DNA of 64,000 bases from Nocardia sp. alder85J (lineage in GTDB: Bacteria; Actinomycetota; Actinomycetes; Mycobacteriales; Mycobacteriaceae), in NCBI RefSeq assembly GCF_020176955.2, contig NZ_JAIUCZ020000008.1, forward strand, positions 310,001-374,000. Reading direction: 5' to 3'. The position numbers and the translations under genes were made by a program. Positions 25,235-33,276 of this stretch are shown here, in pieces. The notes under the pieces were generated by a model that ran no database searches, was not told where the DNA came from, and worked only from the letters and a program-made list of their open reading frames with translations. How positions within the stretch are numbered: position 1 is the first letter of the stretch; the number at the start of each line of letters is the position of its first letter.

Positions 25235-26248
25235 ATGGCCTCCGCGGAATTGTCGAAACTGGTGCAGTCGGTGGTGGAGCCGGCGTTGCTGAACGGGCCG
25301 CGGCGCTACAGCCGGGCCGAAGTGGCACAGCGTTCCGGGGTGCCGTCGGAGGTTTCGCGGCGGTTGTGGGTTTCGCTCGGTTTCGCGGCCGATCCCGATG
25401 ATTCCGCGCACGAGTACACCGAGGCCGATATCGCGGCCGTGCGCAATTTCCGGAGTCTGGACACCTTGGCCGCCGCGGATCCGCGGCAGCAGCAGGCCGT
25501 CGTCCGCAGCCTCGGGCAGTCGATGGCGCGGCTGGCGGAGTGGCAGGTCGATCTGGTGGTCGCCGAGATCACCACCCGGCTGGCAGATACTCTGGCCGCC
25601 GATCCGGGCGCGGATCGCGAGGCGGCGGCGCAGGCGGCCACCGACGAGGTGCTGTCGCGGCTACAGGCCCTCCAGGCGTACGCCTGGAGGCGGCATCTGG
25701 CGGCCGCGCTGGCGCGGTCGATCGACAGCGACAGCGACCACCCCGGCGGCATCGTGCGCGATCTGGCGGTGGGTTTCGCCGACATGGTCGGGTACACCCG
25801 GCTGACCCGGCATCTGGATCCGGAGGAGCTGACCGAACTGCTGGAGACGTTCGAGACCGTCGGCACCGAGGCGATCACCGCGCACGGCGGCTGGGTGATC
25901 AAGAACGTCGGCGACGAGGTGATGTTCGCCGCGGAGACGGCCGTCGCGGGCGCCGACATCGCCCTGGCGATCCAGGAGGCGACCCGGCGGGACGGCACCA
26001 CCCCCGAACTGCGCGTGGGCCTGGCGTACGGGGACGTGCTGCAACGGTTCGGAGACCTGTACGGCTCGACGGTGAACATCGCGGCGCGGCTGACGGGTGT
26101 GGCGCGGCCGGGCACGGTACTGATCGACGACGGCGCGGCCGCGCGGCTGGCCGGCGAGCAGATGTTCGCCCTGCGGCAGCTGCGCAGTGTCCGGGTACGC
26201 GGTTTCAGCCGGTTGCGCTCGCATGTGCTGCGACGCGCCGCGCGGTGA
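25235..26248 (+). CDS. Class III adenylate cyclase with N-terminal regulatory domain
   Basis: Makes cAMP from ATP. The 337-aa product resembles M. tuberculosis Rv1264/Rv2212: an N-terminal helical regulatory region (about residues 1-165) followed by the cyclase homology domain. All canonical residues are visible: metal-binding Asp in GFADMVGYTRL, Lys plus second Asp in WVIKNVGDEVMF, the adenine-specifying Asp in RFGDLYGSTVN, and the transition-state Asn and Arg in VNIAARLTG. The ATG at 25235 (MASAELSKLVQ) was chosen over an in-frame upstream ATG at 25124 because the leader is not conserved-looking. It is monocistronic. Confidence 0.9.
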   Translation: MASAELSKLVQSVVEPALLNGPRRYSRAEVAQRSGVPSEVSRRLWVSLGFAADPDDSAHEYTEADIAAVRNFRSLDTLAAADPRQQQAVVRSLGQSMARLAEWQVDLVVAEITTRLADTLAADPGADREAAAQAATDEVLSRLQALQAYAWRRHLAAALARSIDSDSDHPGGIVRDLAVGFADMVGYTRLTRHLDPEELTELLETFETVGTEAITAHGGWVIKNVGDEVMFAAETAVAGADIALAIQEATRRDGTTPELRVGLAYGDVLQRFGDLYGSTVNIAARLTGVARPGTVLIDDGAAARLAGEQMFALRQLRSVRVRGFSRLRSHVLRRAAR

Positions 26249-27170
26249 GCGACCGCTGATCGGCCGGTGGAATGTGCTGGGGACAGTCGGCACGCCCGAG
26301 TGAGGTGAGTGCCGGACGGGCCCGCCGGAGCGGGGGTCCGTGACCGGTTTCGCGGCTACGCGGAAGTACCCGGAAACGCACGGCGGAAGTACCCGGAAAT
26401 AGGAGCGGGCCTCGGCGAAGGGGGGGAGTTAGCCGAGGCCCGCGTAAGGTCGGCCCGGGGGGGAGGGGCCGACGTGTTCGATCCTACGCGACGATCGCCG
26501 GTTCCGGGCGTATGAGCGTGGCCACTTCGCAAAGTTTTTTCACAGGCGCTGTTCGCGATCGTGAGACCGGCCCTCGGCGGGTACCTCCCGGGTCCTGCCG
26601 AGGGCGGCCGAATGCCTTGTGCACCAGGGCTTTCCGAGGTTTCTCGCGGCGGTTCCGAGCGGGGATCCGCGGGCGGTCGAACGGAGGTGTCGCGGTGCGT
26701 AGCGGCCGTGCATATCCCGATTCGCGTCCGCGTCGTCCGGATCGTCCGGCGTGTCGACCACAGCCCATCGAGTACGCCGGAAACGAAAGACGCGTACCGC
26801 ACTACTCGGGATTTCACGGCGCCCGCGGACCACCATTGATCACGAGGCCGCATCCCGCCCGGCACCCCCCGAGCACCGCCGGGTCCGGGATGCGGCCTCG
26901 CCGTTCGTGCCGGGGGCCGAGGTGTGAACCGGCTGTGCACGAATCCGGTTCTCCCCGTGGATCACCTGTGCAGTCCGGGGCCGATCGATGTGCAGAGGAA
27001 CTGCACGGTTGTGGACAACTTGTGGAGAAAGTGCCGCCGACCTGGGCCGAATCTGGGGATGACGGCGGGGAACAGGGCTGGGGATGAATCGGGGTGAAAC
27101 TTGTCGGTGCCCTCCGCGATACTGGCTGCACCGAGGGCCCGAGCCCGGGCCCCGCCCAGTCAGGAGTGTC
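26249..27170. other. Gene-free stretch with four hairpins and a repeat
   Basis: No credible gene. It holds a 17-bp direct repeat GCGGAAGTACCCGGAAA (starting near 26358 and 26382) and four inverted repeats: 26405-26416/26432-26443 (12 bp), 26449-26456/26466-26473 (8 bp), 26570-26578/26597-26605 (9 bp) and 26843-26857/26886-26900 (15 bp, perfect). A perfect DnaA box (TTGTCCACA, minus strand) lies at 27010-27018 with a near copy at 27021. The first hairpin is a plausible terminator for the cyclase gene; the others are unexplained. Confidence 0.7.
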
Positions 27171-28157
27171 ATGCCCGACGCCATCATCGCCGAGGGACTG
27201 GTCAAGCGATACGGCCGGCTCGTGGCCCTGGACGGGCTCGACCTGTCCGTTCCGGCCGGCACCGTCACCGCGTTGCTGGGTCCCAACGGCGCCGGCAAGA
27301 CCACCACGGTCCGGGTGCTGACGACGCTGCTGACCCCGGACGCGGGCCGCGCCACCGTCGCCGGGATCGACGTGCTGCGCGAGCCGCAGCGGTTGCGGGC
27401 GCACATCGGCACCTCCGGGCAGTACGCCGCGGTCGACGAATACCTCACGGGCTTCGAGAATCTGGAGATGGTGGGGCGGCTGTACCACCTGGGCGTGCAA
27501 CGCAGCAAGGAACGCGCCCGGGAACTGCTGGCCCGGTTCCGGCTCACCGAGGCCGCCGATCGGCCGGTGAAGGGTTATTCCGGCGGCATGCGCCGCCGCC
27601 TCGACCTGGCCGGGGCGCTGGTCGCCGATCCGCCGGTGCTGTTCCTCGACGAGCCGACCACCGGGCTGGATCCCCGGGCCCGGCTGGACCTGTGGGAGGT
27701 CATCGGGGAACTCGTCGCGGGTGGCACCACCCTGCTGCTGACCACCCAGTACATGGAGGAGGCCGACCGGCTCGCCGACTCGATCGCGGTGATCGATCAC
27801 GGCCGGGTCATCGCCAGTGGCACCGCCGACGAGCTGAAGGCGCTGGTCGGTGGCGATCGCATCGAGCTGACGGTGGAACAGGCCGGCGATCTGGAGATCG
27901 CCCGGCAGGCCCTGGCCGGGCTGGCGGTCGGCGAGATCCATCCCGAGCCCGCGCTGCGGCGGATCACCGTGCCGGTCAGCGACGGCGCCCAGGCCCTGGC
28001 GGACGCGGTCGGCCGGCTCACCGAGCGCCGGGTGGCCATTCGCGACGTGGCCCTGCGCCGCCCCTCGCTCGACGACGTCTTCCTCACGCTCACCGGCCAC
28101 GAGGCGGCCGACACCCCCGGCGCCGCGCCGCAGCCGGCGGAAGGAGCCACCCGATGA
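27171..28157 (+). CDS. DrrA-type ABC transporter ATP-binding protein
   Basis: ATPase of a drug/lipid exporter of the daunorubicin-resistance type. The 328-aa product has Walker A GPNGAGKTTTVRVL, the Q-loop region GQYAAVDEYLTGFENL typical of the DrrA family, ABC signature YSGGMRRRLDLAGAL, Walker B VLFLDEPTTGLDP and the H-loop region as TTQYMEEADRL, where the usual His is Gln. The C-terminal DrrA-specific extension of about 100 residues is present. The ATG at 27171 follows CAGGAG. It overlaps the permease gene by 4 bp. Confidence 0.93.
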   Translation: MPDAIIAEGLVKRYGRLVALDGLDLSVPAGTVTALLGPNGAGKTTTVRVLTTLLTPDAGRATVAGIDVLREPQRLRAHIGTSGQYAAVDEYLTGFENLEMVGRLYHLGVQRSKERARELLARFRLTEAADRPVKGYSGGMRRRLDLAGALVADPPVLFLDEPTTGLDPRARLDLWEVIGELVAGGTTLLLTTQYMEEADRLADSIAVIDHGRVIASGTADELKALVGGDRIELTVEQAGDLEIARQALAGLAVGEIHPEPALRRITVPVSDGAQALADAVGRLTERRVAIRDVALRRPSLDDVFLTLTGHEAADTPGAAPQPAEGATR

Positions 28158-28987
28158 CCACGCTCACCGAGCGCACCTCGCTGTCCGATCGGCTGACCGA
28201 TCTCGTCGCCGACAGCCTCACCATCACCAAGCGCAATGTGGTCAAGATCCGCCGGGTGCCCGACGTGCTGATCTTCTCGACGTTGTCGCCGATCATGTTC
28301 GTGCTGTTGTTCGCCTACGTGTTCGGCTCGGCGATCAAGCTGGAGGGCACCTCCTACCGGGAGTTCCTGATCGCCGGGATCTTCGCGCAGACAGCCGTTT
28401 TCGGCGCCACCTTCACCGGCTCCAGCCTCGCCGAGGATATGCAGAAGGGCATCATCGATCGGTTCCGATCGCTGCCCATGACGCCGGCCGCGGTGCTGAT
28501 CGGCCGCACGTTCGCGGATGTCGTCATCAACGTGGTCAGCCTGGTGGTGATGTCGCTGACCGGACTGGCCGTCGGCTGGCGCATCCGGGGGTCGCTGCTG
28601 GACGCGGTGCTGGCCTATGTCCTGCTGCTGGTGTTCGCGTACGCGGTGTCCTGGATCATGGCCGTGGTGGGGCTGCTGGTCCGCGCGCCCGAGGTCTTCA
28701 ACAACGCCAGCTTCGTGGTGATCTTCCCGCTCACCTTCATCGCCAACACCTTCGTGCCCAGTCGCGAACTGCCCACGCCACTACGGGTTTTCGCGGACTG
28801 GAATCCGGTGTCGGCGGTCACCCAGGCCACTCGCGAACTGTTCGGCAACGATACGGCCGTGCTGCCGTCCGAGGCGGTGTGGTCGATGCGGCATCCGACC
28901 GTCACGACCCTCGTCTGGGTGGTGGTGATCCTGGTGATCTTCGTGCCGCTGGCGCTGCGTCAGTTCCGTCGCACGGTCAGCCGTTGA
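28154..28987 (+). CDS. ABC-2 type transporter permease (DrrB-like)
   Basis: Membrane partner of the preceding ATPase. The 277-aa protein has an N-terminal cytoplasmic helix (DSLTITKRNVVKIRRVPDVL) and about six transmembrane segments (FSTLSPIMFVLLFAYVFGSA; FADVVINVVSLVVMSLTGLA; VLAYVLLLVFAYAVSWIMAV; ASFVVIFPLTFIANTFV; and a C-terminal WVVVILVIFVPLAL). The family motif in the last loop, NPVSAVTQATRELFG, is intact. ATG 28154 is preceded by AAGGAG and overlaps the ATPase stop (ATGA), so the two are translationally coupled. Substrate cannot be inferred. Confidence 0.93.
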   Translation: MTTLTERTSLSDRLTDLVADSLTITKRNVVKIRRVPDVLIFSTLSPIMFVLLFAYVFGSAIKLEGTSYREFLIAGIFAQTAVFGATFTGSSLAEDMQKGIIDRFRSLPMTPAAVLIGRTFADVVINVVSLVVMSLTGLAVGWRIRGSLLDAVLAYVLLLVFAYAVSWIMAVVGLLVRAPEVFNNASFVVIFPLTFIANTFVPSRELPTPLRVFADWNPVSAVTQATRELFGNDTAVLPSEAVWSMRHPTVTTLVWVVVILVIFVPLALRQFRRTVSR

Positions 28988-29017
28988 CGGCCGGTCGCGC
29001 AGGCGAGACGCGGTGAA

Positions 29018-29209
29018 TCAGACCGAGACGGTGCTGGGCGCGGCGCCGTTGCGGGAGTAGCCGATGCGCGGCGGTTCGGGCACCGGCGGCGCGAGCTGGG
29101 GGCGGCGCGAGCGCAGCACGCCGGCGACGGCGGTGACCAGCGCGATGAGTGCCACGACGACGAGGCGATTACGCAACCGACCGGATTCCCGAATACTCCC
29201 CAGAGCCAT
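29018..29209 (-). CDS. Small single-pass membrane protein (63 aa)
   Basis: Starts MALGSIRESGRLRNRLVVVA, with one transmembrane helix (LVVVALIALVTAVAGVL) and a Pro-rich C-terminal tail (LAPPVPEPPRIGYS) ending in STVSV. It lies between the exporter and the cyclophilin on the opposite strand. Longer upstream frames are not protein-like. Unknown function. Confidence 0.55.
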   Translation of the reverse strand: MALGSIRESGRLRNRLVVVALIALVTAVAGVLRSRRPQLAPPVPEPPRIGYSRNGAAPSTVSV

Positions 29210-29340
29210 GCGACCACTGTGACACAGTGGCGTCGTTCGCGCAGCGCGGCAGGTCGTGCCGCCCGCGTGTCGCGGACCACGGACATTCGCGCCGGGTGGT
29301 GGTCCCGGGCGGCCCGATCCGTGCGTGGCACCATGGTCGC

Positions 29341-29868
29341 GTGACCTCACCGAATCAGACTGCCGTGGCCACGCTGCACACCAGCCTCGGCGACATCCGG
29401 ATCTCGCTCTTCGGTAACCACGCCCCCCGGACGGTGCGGAACTTCGTCGGCCTGGCCGACGGATCCGCCTCGTACACCTCGAAGAACGCCGCCGGCGGTA
29501 CCTCCGGTCCGTTCTACGACGGCGTCGTCTTCCACCGCGTGATGGACGGCTTCATGATTCAGACGGGCGATCCGACCGATACCGGTCGCGGTGGGCCCGG
29601 GTACCAGTTCGCCGACGAATTCCATCCGGAGTTGCGGTTCGACCGGCCGTACCTGCTCGGCATGGCGAATGCGGGGCCGGGCACCAACGGCTCGCAGTTC
29701 TTCATCACGGTGAGCCCGCAGCCGCATCTGAACCGGCGGCACACCATCTTCGGTGAGGTGCTGGATCCGGACTCCCGGAAGGTGGTCGACGCCATCGCCG
29801 CCGTCCCCACCGATCGCAACGACCGGCCGAAGGATCCGATCGCGATCTCCGGCATCACCCTGGCCTGA
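29341..29868 (+). CDS. ppiA: Cyclophilin-type peptidyl-prolyl cis-trans isomerase
   Basis: Catalyses proline isomerisation in protein folding. The 175-aa product shows the cyclophilin core: TVRNFVGLADG, YDGVVFHRVMDGFMIQTGDP (catalytic Arg in FHR), GMANAGPGTNGSQFFIT and HTIFGEVLD. GTG start at 29341. There is no signal peptide, so it is cytoplasmic. It is the positional equivalent of Rv0009 in the conserved origin-proximal order. Confidence 0.94.
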   Translation: MTSPNQTAVATLHTSLGDIRISLFGNHAPRTVRNFVGLADGSASYTSKNAAGGTSGPFYDGVVFHRVMDGFMIQTGDPTDTGRGGPGYQFADEFHPELRFDRPYLLGMANAGPGTNGSQFFITVSPQPHLNRRHTIFGEVLDPDSRKVVDAIAAVPTDRNDRPKDPIAISGITLA

Positions 29869-29889
29869 ATTTTCTGGTTGTGTTGTGAC

Positions 29890-30759
29890 GTGAACCCGAA
29901 TCCGCCCGCACCGACCTGCGTCCGCCACCCCGACCGGGCCACCGGCCTGGCATGCACGCGGTGCGGGCGGCCGGCCTGTCCGGAATGCCTGCGCCCGGCC
30001 GCGGTCGGGCAGCACTGTGTCGACTGCGTGCGGGAGGAGTCCGCCCAGGCAGCGCCGGTCCGGACCGCTGCGGGTGCGGTGGCCGGGCGTCCGACGCCGT
30101 ATGCCACCTACGGGCTGATCGCGGTGAACGTCGCGGTCTTCGCCGCGACCGCCGCGCAGGCGCACAGCGTCTCCGACAATCAGATGTCGCGGCTGTTCTA
30201 CGACTGGGTGCTGGCGCCGCAACTGGTCGCGGACCAGGGCCAGTGGGGGCGGGTGCTGGGCGCCGGATTCCTGCACTACGGGCCGATCCACCTGGCGGTG
30301 AACATGTTCGCGCTCTACATCCTGGGCCGGGACACCGAGCTGGTGCTGGGCCGGTCCCGCTATCTCGCGGTCTACCTGACCGCATTGCTGGGTGGTTCGG
30401 CGGCGGTGATGTGGCTGGCGCAGCACACGGCCACCGCCGGGGCCTCCGGCGCGATCTACGGCCTGTTCGGGGCGATGACGGTCATCCTGCTGCGATTGCG
30501 GCAGAGTCCCGTGCAGATGCTGGTGTTGATCGCGATCAACCTGATCATCAGTGTCTCGCTGCCGGGCATCTCGCTGTGGGGTCATCTGGGTGGTCTGACC
30601 GCCGGCACGCTGGCCGCCGTCGGCATCCTGTTCCTGCCGCAGTGGCTGGGTGCGAAGACCCGGGAATCGGTGCGGACGATCGGCTGGGCCGCGGTGGCCG
30701 GGGTGGCGCTGCTCGCGATCATCGCCATCGTGGGCGCGGCGGCCAGTATCGCCGCCTGA
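29890..30759 (+). CDS. Rhomboid-family intramembrane serine protease with N-terminal zinc motif
   Basis: The 289-aa product begins with a B-box-like cysteine cluster of about 50 residues (CVRHPDRATGLACTRCGRPA, then CPECLRPAAVGQHCVDCV) followed by a six- to seven-helix rhomboid domain. The catalytic Ser is in ASGAIYGLFG and the His in WGHLGGLTAG; the HxxxN helix reads HYGPIHLAVNMFAL. The GTG at 29890 (MNPNPPAPT) is the likely start; a TTG at 29878 is possible. Resembles Rv0110. Convergent with the PH-domain gene. Confidence 0.92.
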   Translation: MNPNPPAPTCVRHPDRATGLACTRCGRPACPECLRPAAVGQHCVDCVREESAQAAPVRTAAGAVAGRPTPYATYGLIAVNVAVFAATAAQAHSVSDNQMSRLFYDWVLAPQLVADQGQWGRVLGAGFLHYGPIHLAVNMFALYILGRDTELVLGRSRYLAVYLTALLGGSAAVMWLAQHTATAGASGAIYGLFGAMTVILLRLRQSPVQMLVLIAINLIISVSLPGISLWGHLGGLTAGTLAAVGILFLPQWLGAKTRESVRTIGWAAVAGVALLAIIAIVGAAASIAA

Positions 30760-30765
30760 CCGCAG

Positions 30766-30774
30766 TTGTCCACA
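30766..30774 (+). promoter_or_regulatory. Perfect DnaA box after the rhomboid gene
   Basis: TTGTCCACA, starting 6 bp after the rhomboid stop codon and directly touching the terminator hairpin. Confidence 0.5.
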
Positions 30775-30832
30775 GCCGATCACCGGCCCCGGTCGACCGG
30801 ATCCGCCGGGGCGATCGGGGCCGGTGATCGGC
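30775..30832. terminator. Bidirectional terminator between convergent genes
   Basis: A perfect 17-bp inverted repeat (GCCGATCACCGGCCCCG and its complement, loop 24 nt) fills most of the gap between the rhomboid and PH-domain genes. Confidence 0.8.
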
Positions 30833-30846
30833 TCACGGCCTGGTCA

Positions 30847-31368
30847 TCACCAGGCGCCCGGCCGATCGTCCGGCCCGATCTCACCGGGATAGGCGTCGCT
30901 CAGCCGGGCCAGCCGATGCACGACGAGTGCGTCGAGCACATCCTGTGGATGAGTTCCCAGATCCCAGCGGCCGAATATCAACAGCCGCTCGTCACCGCGG
31001 TGCTCGACGTCGAGCTCCAGGTTGGGGACACGGCGGCCGAGCCTGGGGAAACTGACGACCCGGGCCCGCCGGATCTGTTCGGGCGCGTACTCCACAGGCC
31101 CGAGCACACCCCGCACGATCAACCGCGGACCGTCGGCCCCGGTGCCGGTCCGCACCTCGAGCCGCGGCCGCTGCCGGAACCCGATCAGGGCCAGGACCAG
31201 CAGCAATACCGCACCCAGGCCGATCAACAGGCGACCGGGCGGATCTGTGGACAACACGGCGGCGACGCCCAGCGCGACCGCGCCGAGCGTCGCGACGATC
31301 AGAGCGGGCAGGGGAGTGGACCAGGTGAGGCGCGGTCCCACCTGCGGCTGTTCGGTCACGTCCCCCAT
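30847..31368 (-). CDS. PH-domain membrane protein
   Basis: The positional equivalent of Rv0010c. The 173-aa product (start ATG 31368, MGDVTEQPQVGPRLTWSTPL) has two membrane helices (LPALIVATLGAVALGVAAVL and LLIGLGAVLLLVLALIGF) and a bacterial PH-like domain (LEVRTGTGADGPRLIVRGVL, RRARVVSFPRLGRRVPNLEL, WDLGTHPQDVLDAL). Function unknown. Its upstream gap of 60 bp is almost entirely DnaA-box sequence. Confidence 0.87.
   Translation of the reverse strand: MGDVTEQPQVGPRLTWSTPLPALIVATLGAVALGVAAVLSTDPPGRLLIGLGAVLLLVLALIGFRQRPRLEVRTGTGADGPRLIVRGVLGPVEYAPEQIRRARVVSFPRLGRRVPNLELDVEHRGDERLLIFGRWDLGTHPQDVLDALVVHRLARLSDAYPGEIGPDDRPGAW
31246..31254 (-). promoter_or_regulatory. DnaA box inside the PH-domain gene
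   Basis: A perfect TTGTCCACA on the minus strand at 31246-31254, within the coding region (the codons read LSTD), and 126 bp from the dense cluster upstream. Confidence 0.4.
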
Positions 31369-31379
31369 TGCTCCTCGAG

Positions 31380-31431
31380 TTGTCCACATAGCTATCCACA
31401 GGTGTGGATATCCACAGCCGGCTGTGGATCA
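31380..31431. promoter_or_regulatory. Dense DnaA-box cluster between crgA and the PH-domain gene
   Basis: Five box-like nonamers in 52 bp: TTGTCCACA (31380, exact), CTATCCACA (31392), TGTGGATAT (31403, minus), ATATCCACA (31408; with the previous forming the perfect 14-bp palindrome TGTGGATATCCACA) and TGTGGATCA (31423, minus). The crgA stop codon is inside the last. This is denser than any part of oriC in this window. Confidence 0.75.
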
Positions 31432-31692
31432 GCGCCAGCGCATGGTCATGATCAGGCCGATCACCATCAGGCCGAAGCCGATCAGGAAGTTCCAGGCTCC
31501 CAGATCGCTCATCCAGCCGATGTGGTCGGCACCGAGGTAGTAGACCAGCAGCCAGACCAGCCCGGCCAGCATGAAGCCGAGCATGATGGAGATGTACCAG
31601 ACCGGAGACGGCCCGACCTTCACCTTGACCGGGATGCGACTGGTCGGTGTGATCGAGTAATCGGTCTTCTTCCGGACCTTCGACTTGGGCAT
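31429..31692 (-). CDS. crgA: Cell division protein CrgA
   Basis: Small septum-site membrane protein that recruits divisome and peptidoglycan-synthesis proteins. The 87-aa product starts MPKSKVRKKTDYSI and has two membrane helices (WYISIMLGFMLAGLVWLLVY and FLIGFGLMVIGLIMTM) separated by LGADHIGWMSDLGAWN, the family pattern. The start at 31692 gives the typical family N-terminus; an upstream frame of about 80 codons is spurious. Divergent from trpG/pabA. Confidence 0.95.
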   Translation of the reverse strand: MPKSKVRKKTDYSITPTSRIPVKVKVGPSPVWYISIMLGFMLAGLVWLLVYYLGADHIGWMSDLGAWNFLIGFGLMVIGLIMTMRWR

Positions 31693-31915
31693 GACGTCCT
31701 CGAATTCGGCGTACAGGTCGTCCGGCGAGCGCTGGCCCGCCGGTGAGCGCAGGTTGCAGCGTGTCGTGTCGTCTGCCACGTGGGCCACGCCGGCCACCTG
31801 CCCGTCTGACCTAAAGGCTATCCCAGCTGGGTATACGTCCGGGGCTCGGACGGTTGCCGGGGCGTGTGCCGGATATTCCCGCGACCGTGAATCGGGCGCG
31901 ACGTAGGCTCGACCC

Positions 31916-32557
31916 ATGCGCGTACTGGTGGTCGACAACTACGACAGCTTCGTGTTCAACCTGGTCCAGTACCTGGGGCAGCTGGGCGTCGAGGCCACGG
32001 TGTGGCGCAACGACGATCCGCACCTGGCGGTGGTGGACGACGTCGTGACGGCCTTCGACGGCGTGCTGATCAGCCCCGGCCCGGGCACCCCGGCCCGCGC
32101 CGGGGCCAGCATCGATCTGGTTCGCGCGGCCGCCCGGCACGACACCCCGCTGCTGGGCGTCTGTCTCGGTCACCAGGCCATCGGCGAGGCGTTCGGCGCG
32201 ACCGTCACCCGCGCGCCGGAACTGCTGCACGGCAAGACCAGTTCGGTCTTCCACAAGGGCACCGGGGTGCTGGCCGGTCTGCCCGATCCGTTCACCGCCA
32301 CCCGCTACCACTCGCTGACCGTGCTGGAGGGCACGCTGCCCGACGAGCTCGAGGTCATCGGGCGCACCGAGAGCGGCATCGTGATGGCATTGCGGCACCG
32401 GACGCTGCCGATCCACGGCGTGCAGTTCCACCCCGAATCGGTGCTGACCCAGGGCGGGCACCGGATGCTGGCCAACTGGCTGGAGGTGTGCGGCGACCGG
32501 CCCGCCGAGGGCCTGGTCGCGACGCTCGAGGCCGAGGTCGCGGCGCTGTCGCTGTGA
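31916..32557 (+). CDS. trpG: Glutamine amidotransferase subunit of anthranilate/aminodeoxychorismate synthase
   Basis: Class I amidotransferase that supplies ammonia to make anthranilate (tryptophan) or aminodeoxychorismate (folate). The 213-aa product has the catalytic Cys in LLGVCLGHQAIGEAFG, oxyanion-region SPGPGTP, and the His-Glu pair in GVQFHPESVLTQGG. It is the equivalent of Rv0013. It overlaps the next gene by 4 bp (GTGA). TrpG and PabA cannot be told apart from sequence alone; in Mycobacteriales one amidotransferase may serve both pathways. Confidence 0.92.
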   Translation: MRVLVVDNYDSFVFNLVQYLGQLGVEATVWRNDDPHLAVVDDVVTAFDGVLISPGPGTPARAGASIDLVRAAARHDTPLLGVCLGHQAIGEAFGATVTRAPELLHGKTSSVFHKGTGVLAGLPDPFTATRYHSLTVLEGTLPDELEVIGRTESGIVMALRHRTLPIHGVQFHPESVLTQGGHRMLANWLEVCGDRPAEGLVATLEAEVAALSL

Positions 32558-33276
32558 CCAGGCCGTACGTGCTGCTGTCGGTCGCGGTCAGCATCGACGG
32601 CTATCTCGACGACGCCTCCCCGCAGCGGTTGCTGCTGTCGAATCCGGAGGATTTCGACCGGGTGGACGCGCTGCGCGCCGACTCCGACGCGATCCTGGTG
32701 GGGGCGCGCACCCTGCGCCGCGACGATCCGCGCCTGCTGGTCGCGAGCCCGCAGCGGCGGACCGCGCGGCTCGCGGCGGGGCGGCCGGAACATCCGGTGA
32801 AGGTCACCGTCACCGCCGGTGGCGACGTCGATCCCGGTCTGCGCTTCCTGCATTCCGGCGGCGGCAAACTGGTGTACACCACCACCGCGGCCGCGGCGGA
32901 GCTCGGCGCCCGGCTGGCCGGCCTGGCCGAGGTCGTCGACCTCGGCCCCGAGGTCGGCTTCGGCGCACTACTCGACGATCTGGGTGCGCGCGGGGTGCGG
33001 CGGCTGATGGTGGAGGGCGGCGGGCATCTGCACACCGGTTTCCTCGCCGCGGGGCTGGCCGACGAACTGCTGCTGGCGGTGGCGCCGATCCTGGTCGGCC
33101 ACACCGATGCCCCGCGATTCCTGCATCCGGCCGACTACCCGGGCGGGCCGGGGCGGAGAATGGTGCTGGCGGACGTCACCCGCATCGGTGACATCGCGGT
33201 CCTGCGGTATCTTCCCCGCGGCGGCGCTCCGCAGGCCCTCGCCGCGGGCCGGCCCGGAACGGAAACCTCACAGTGA
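32554..33276 (+). CDS. RibD C-terminal domain reductase (pyrimidine reductase family)
   Basis: A stand-alone 240-aa protein of the dihydrofolate-reductase-like RibD_C fold: PYVLLSVAVSIDGYLDD, DAILVGARTLRRDDPRLL and VRRLMVEGGGHLHTGFLAAG, with LADELLLAVAPILVG near the end. It should reduce a ribosylamino-pyrimidine or similar substrate with NADPH. GTG 32554 overlaps the trpG stop, and its own stop overlaps the following deaminase start (GTGA), so the three genes are translationally coupled. No deaminase domain is fused; it is encoded by the next gene. Confidence 0.88.
   Translation: MTRPYVLLSVAVSIDGYLDDASPQRLLLSNPEDFDRVDALRADSDAILVGARTLRRDDPRLLVASPQRRTARLAAGRPEHPVKVTVTAGGDVDPGLRFLHSGGGKLVYTTTAAAAELGARLAGLAEVVDLGPEVGFGALLDDLGARGVRRLMVEGGGHLHTGFLAAGLADELLLAVAPILVGHTDAPRFLHPADYPGGPGRRMVLADVTRIGDIAVLRYLPRGGAPQALAAGRPGTETSQ

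Noticed and set aside
26512..27087. 191-codon frame in the hairpin-rich region
   Set aside because: Spans two inverted repeats and a DnaA box; Arg/Pro/Gly-rich random composition.
29879..29893. parS-like GACGTGAA at the rhomboid start
   Set aside because: At least four mismatches to the 14-bp consensus.
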